A stretch of 19,362 nt of DNA from NCBI GenBank assembly GCA_013297585.1, contig JAAFHG010000023.1, positions 1-19,362 of the forward strand, read 5' to 3'. Shown here one piece after another: positions 16,786 to 19,362 of this stretch (the first letter of the stretch is position 1; each line of letters opens with the position of its first letter). The translations under genes and the position numbers were made by a program. The DNA is from Chitinophagales bacterium (GTDB lineage Bacteria > Bacteroidota > Bacteroidia > Chitinophagales > Chitinophagaceae). The notes beneath the pieces were generated by a model that saw only the letters and a program-made list of their open reading frames with translations, ran no database searches and was not told the DNA's origin.

Positions 16786-16825
16786 CCTTGACAATCCAAA
16801 ATTAGATTTTGTATTGTCAAGGTTA
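16783..16825. terminator. Bidirectional hairpin exactly spanning the two convergent stop codons
   Basis: TAACCTTGACAAT (16783-16795) pairs perfectly with ATTGTCAAGGTTA (16813-16825). An inner stem CAAAAT/ATTTTG (16797-16802, 16806-16811) continues past one C-T mismatch to a TAG loop. The outermost base pairs are the UAA stop of the umuC-like gene and the stop of the - strand ATPase gene. Its inner 29 nt resemble those of the hairpin at 18006. Confidence 0.75.
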
Positions 16826-17992
16826 ATTAATAGTTGGCAAATGTTCTTTTAGAAACTTATATAAGCTTGTTACTACAACATTTTCTTTGGTATTATATTC
16901 TTCACTGTTAGGTGTGATAATAAATTTTTTATCGGCTTTTAAATCTGCAACACTGGTATAAAATCCCTTTGAAATAGATGGCGCATTGGTGAGTTTTATT
17001 TCAATACATGCCACTGGTTGAACCCCTTTTACCAACACAACGTCGCATTCTGCGCCATCATGTGTTCGGTAAAAATACATATCAATGCCGCGCTCTTTAA
17101 ATTGATAAATTTGTTCTATTACATAACCTTCCCATGATGCGCCTGCTGCTGGGTGACTGAGTATATCGTCAATAGACGAAAGACGCAGGAGACTGTGCAA
17201 AATGCCACTATCACGTATGTACACTTTTGGCGATTTTACTAGTCGCTTGTTAGCGTTTACGTACCAAGGCTGCAAGCGCCTCACTAGATATGCGCCTTCT
17301 AAATAATCTACATAACGCAGTACTGTAGGCGCTGTAATACCTAAAGACCTAGCGAACACCTCGGCATTCCAGATACCACCATTTACATGTGCCAGCATAT
17401 TCCATAGTTTTTGGATGATAGAGGATGATAGATTTACACCAAACAAAAATTCTAAATCTCTTTCTATATAACTACGTATGAAACTATCTGTCCAAGCCCA
17501 AGTTTGCTTATCTTGTTTAGCTAGTAACGCGTCAGGAAATCCACCGTATAGCCAATGCTTCTGTCTTGCTATGTTTCTAGGAATTTCTAATAAACCAAAC
17601 GGCGTAAGTTCTGTGTAGGAAATTCGCCCAGCCAATGTTTCTGATACGCCTTTTACCAAACTAGGTGAGGCTGAACCTAATAAAATAAAACGACCTGGTT
17701 TTTTGTGTTCATCAATTAAAGGACGTAATTCAGAAAACAAATTGGGTAATAATTGTACTTCATCTAAAATAACACATCGATCTTTATAAGTTTCTAGATA
17801 GCTATGTGCATCTTCTAACTTATTACGGTCTGCTAATTTTTCCATATCCAAATACAAAGCCACATTCTTTTTAGTACTAGCTATTTGTTTAGCCAATGTG
17901 GTTTTGCCTACTTGCCTCGGACCAAGTATCGCTACCGCTGGAAAAAATTGTAACGCATCTGTTATATTGGTTTCTAGTATACGCTTTATCAT
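16823..17992 (-). CDS. AAA ATPase with C-terminal DUF4143 domain
   Basis: This 389-aa protein is of the common bacterial and archaeal 'ATP-binding protein, DUF4143' type. Walker A is GPRQVGKTT (24-32) and Walker B is CVILDEVQ (73-80). GSAS (107-110) and LTPFGLLE follow as in the family. A helical/winged-helix middle (about 195-245) precedes the DUF4143 part (YIRDSGILHSLL near 258-269). The end carries a PD-(D/E)xK-like pattern (Glu288, Asp317, Glu331-x-Lys333). The role is unclear; such proteins are often accessory and have been discussed as toxin-antitoxin or mobile-element-related ATPases. It is bracketed by two related hairpins, which would isolate it transcriptionally from both neighbours and leave only 13 nt between the upstream hairpin and its start. 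Confidence 0.93.
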   Translation of the reverse strand: MIKRILETNITDALQFFPAVAILGPRQVGKTTLAKQIASTKKNVALYLDMEKLADRNKLEDAHSYLETYKDRCVILDEVQLLPNLFSELRPLIDEHKKPGRFILLGSASPSLVKGVSETLAGRISYTELTPFGLLEIPRNIARQKHWLYGGFPDALLAKQDKQTWAWTDSFIRSYIERDLEFLFGVNLSSSIIQKLWNMLAHVNGGIWNAEVFARSLGITAPTVLRYVDYLEGAYLVRRLQPWYVNANKRLVKSPKVYIRDSGILHSLLRLSSIDDILSHPAAGASWEGYVIEQIYQFKERGIDMYFYRTHDGAECDVVLVKGVQPVACIEIKLTNAPSISKGFYTSVADLKADKKFIITPNSEEYNTKENVVVTSLYKFLKEHLPTIN

Positions 17993-18005
17993 AACACAAA
18001 GCTAA

Positions 18006-18058
18006 TTTAACAACCCCGAAAATCCAAAATATAATTTTTGATTTTCGGGGTTGTTAAA
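18006..18058. terminator. Long hairpin between the DUF72 and ATPase genes
   Basis: A perfect 19-bp stem (5' arm 18006-18024, 3' arm 18040-18058, with the core AACAACCCCGAAAATC) extends past one mismatch into AAAAT/ATTTT and a three-base loop. It starts 7 nt after the stop of the DUF72 gene on the - strand and is a likely terminator for it, though the T tract is poor. Confidence 0.7.
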
Positions 18059-18065
18059 CGATAAT

Positions 18066-18974
18066 TTAAAACAATGAACCGTTTGTAGTAATGAACTTTG
18101 GCTTTGTTAATTTTAAGCCACAAGCTTTGTTCAGTTCATCTACCAGATATACCGTAAGTTCGGGTGAAGTCGCTTCATCGTGCATGTGCATGAAAAAGTA
18201 CACTTCCTGTATGTTGTGAGATAGCCAATATTTAATGCGATTTACCCAGTCATCTACACGTGTAAAATCTGTTTCGTGTAAACTATTACCTACATAGCGA
18301 ATAAACACTTTAGGTACTGTAATATGCATGTGGCAACACTCTCTTCTACCAGCAGTATCGGTAATTACTGCGCCTATGTTTAAAGCTTTCAATGTGGCAA
18401 ATAGTTCGTCTCTTATTGTAGCTTTATTAAACCAATCTGGATGACGTACTTCTAGAAAGAACTGCATGTCGGTTGGTAGCGATTTTAAAAACGTAAATAA
18501 CTCTTCTTTTCTATTGGGTGTGAATGTATCGCTGACTTGTACAAAGGTTGGCCCAAGATGTTTACCAAATGCAAGGATACCTTTTAAGAATTCTGTAGTG
18601 ATAAATTCTTTGTTTAGTAAACTACCACGATGTGTAACACCTTGGTACATTTTGGGGCAAAAGAGAAAGTCTTTATCAGCAACTTTTTCAGCCCATTTAG
18701 CTATGCCATCGGTGCCATATATTTTATAGTGTGTAGCATTTAGTTCTATAGTATTATAGTGCTGCACATAATGTTGTAGAAAATCTTTCTCTTTGGTTTT
18801 TTCTGGATAAATTTTACCCACCCATTCTGTTCGCCCCCATTTGGCACAACCTAAATATACTTTTGGTGTAACGGCTGGTAAGCCTTGTAATATTACCTTA
18901 TTAAACAAAGGTTCATCTGGTAAGGCAAAGTTGATGTTGCGTAATTCGATTTCGGGTACACGACCAAATTCCAT
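18066..18974 (-). CDS. DUF72 (YecE-like) family protein
   Basis: This 302-aa TIM-barrel-type protein belongs to DUF72. Signatures are VYLGCAKWGRTEWVGKIYP (39-57), HYNTIELNATHYKIYG (72-87), FLFCPKM (103-109), FLEVRHPDWF (173-182), VITDTAGRRE and VFIRYVGN, all in the usual order. No function is established for the family; it is cytoplasmic by appearance. About 38 residues precede the first conserved strand, slightly more than in YecE, so a later start is possible, but no closer ATG with a good context is evident. A terminator hairpin follows it. Confidence 0.9.
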   Translation of the reverse strand: MEFGRVPEIELRNINFALPDEPLFNKVILQGLPAVTPKVYLGCAKWGRTEWVGKIYPEKTKEKDFLQHYVQHYNTIELNATHYKIYGTDGIAKWAEKVADKDFLFCPKMYQGVTHRGSLLNKEFITTEFLKGILAFGKHLGPTFVQVSDTFTPNRKEELFTFLKSLPTDMQFFLEVRHPDWFNKATIRDELFATLKALNIGAVITDTAGRRECCHMHITVPKVFIRYVGNSLHETDFTRVDDWVNRIKYWLSHNIQEVYFFMHMHDEATSPELTVYLVDELNKACGLKLTKPKFITTNGSLF

Positions 18975-19234
18975 AGGGTAGGCATGTTTAGTTTGTGAAG
19001 ATAACTTTATACAACATATTTTATGGAGTATGGTGCAGATAATTAGTAGCTTATGTTACCAGAAACAGTGTTATATCTTATTGTAGATTTTATATAATTT
19101 TAAATAATAATATAAAATAACTCGAAGTATAGGAAGCAACCACCAATAGGTATAAACTTGAGTAGCTGCGTACAGGGCCACATAAAATTACTACTTCGCT
19201 CAGTTAGATGCTGATGAAGGAAGCATGAGAACGG
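18975..19234. other. 260-nt AT-rich intergenic region, nothing recognised
   Basis: The region upstream of the DUF72 gene and downstream of the partial PreA-like gene is strongly A/T-rich around 19060-19125. I see no open frame of note, no tRNA and no strong hairpin. The DUF72 promoter should lie here, but no convincing TTTG / TAnnTTTG pair was found. Confidence 0.5.
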
Positions 19235-19362
19235 TTAATGGTCATTCAACTGTAAACCTTGTTCTTGCCATTGTTTCCAGTTAATATATTCTGGTGCCAC
19301 ACGATGTTCTTCCATGGTAATGCAGCTATCAACCGGGCAAACAATTTGGCACAAATTACAAC
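19235..19362 (-). CDS. preA: C-terminal end of a PreA-like dihydropyrimidine dehydrogenase subunit (partial)
   Basis: Only the last 41 codons and the stop are in the window, on the - strand; the rest lies beyond 19362. The residues CNLCQIVCPVDSCITM are a 4Fe-4S ferredoxin motif (CxxCxxxCP) of the kind that closes PreA, the NAD-dependent dihydropyrimidine dehydrogenase subunit that reduces uracil and thymine. The tail after it (EEHRVAPEYINWKQWQEQ) is compatible with Bacteroidota PreA. Other ferredoxin-domain enzymes are possible from so short a piece. Its stop is 260 nt from the DUF72 start, so they need not be one operon. Confidence 0.65.
   Translation of the reverse strand, partial: CNLCQIVCPVDSCITMEEHRVAPEYINWKQWQEQGLQLNDH

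Overview
The window reads as part of a Bacteroidota chromosome. Supporting signs are a SusC/SusD pair, lipoprotein signals of Bacteroidota type, AT-rich DNA with long A/T codon runs, and promoter-like boxes of the TTTG / TAnnTTTG kind rather than TTGACA / TATAAT. A Chitinophagaceae-like relative is my guess; no rRNA or other marker settles it.

Region 1 (1-8811, + strand) is a polysaccharide utilisation locus for arabinan. It holds the 3' part of a SusC-type TonB-dependent transporter, a SusD-type lipoprotein, a GH43 lipoprotein, a GH51 alpha-L-arabinofuranosidase and a second, shorter GH43 endo-arabinanase, and it ends in a hairpin. The expected logic is cutting at the cell surface, import by SusCD, and periplasmic trimming to arabinose. 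No regulator is in view.

Region 2 (8954-10876) has glycyl-tRNA synthetase on the - strand. Behind it is a 459-base gene-free stretch with a degenerate 21-bp tandem array of about eight units, then inverted copies, then a hairpin terminator.

Region 3 (10877-14861, - strand) runs, in transcription order, through an unrecognised 118-aa protein, a 2H phosphoesterase (2'-5' RNA ligase-like), a PA0069-type radical SAM protein, a DUF2971 protein and a DUF5131 (phage Gp37/Gp68) protein. The last two are almost fused (2-nt gap).

Region 4 (14862-16785, + strand) is a umuDC-like translesion-synthesis pair that diverges from region 3 through a 59-nt intergenic with back-to-back promoter-like boxes. The UmuD-like protein keeps the fold and the cleavage-site neighbourhood, but both catalytic residues appear replaced (Ser to Ala, Lys to Arg). 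It looks like a non-processing UmuD, the most striking point in the window.

Region 5 (16783-19362, - strand) has an AAA ATPase/DUF4143 gene flanked on both sides by hairpins with related cores, a DUF72 (YecE-like) gene, and at the edge the last 41 residues of a protein with a 4Fe-4S motif resembling PreA (dihydropyrimidine dehydrogenase). Regions 3-5 together look like an accessory DNA-damage/nucleic-acid-processing neighbourhood; that grouping is inference.
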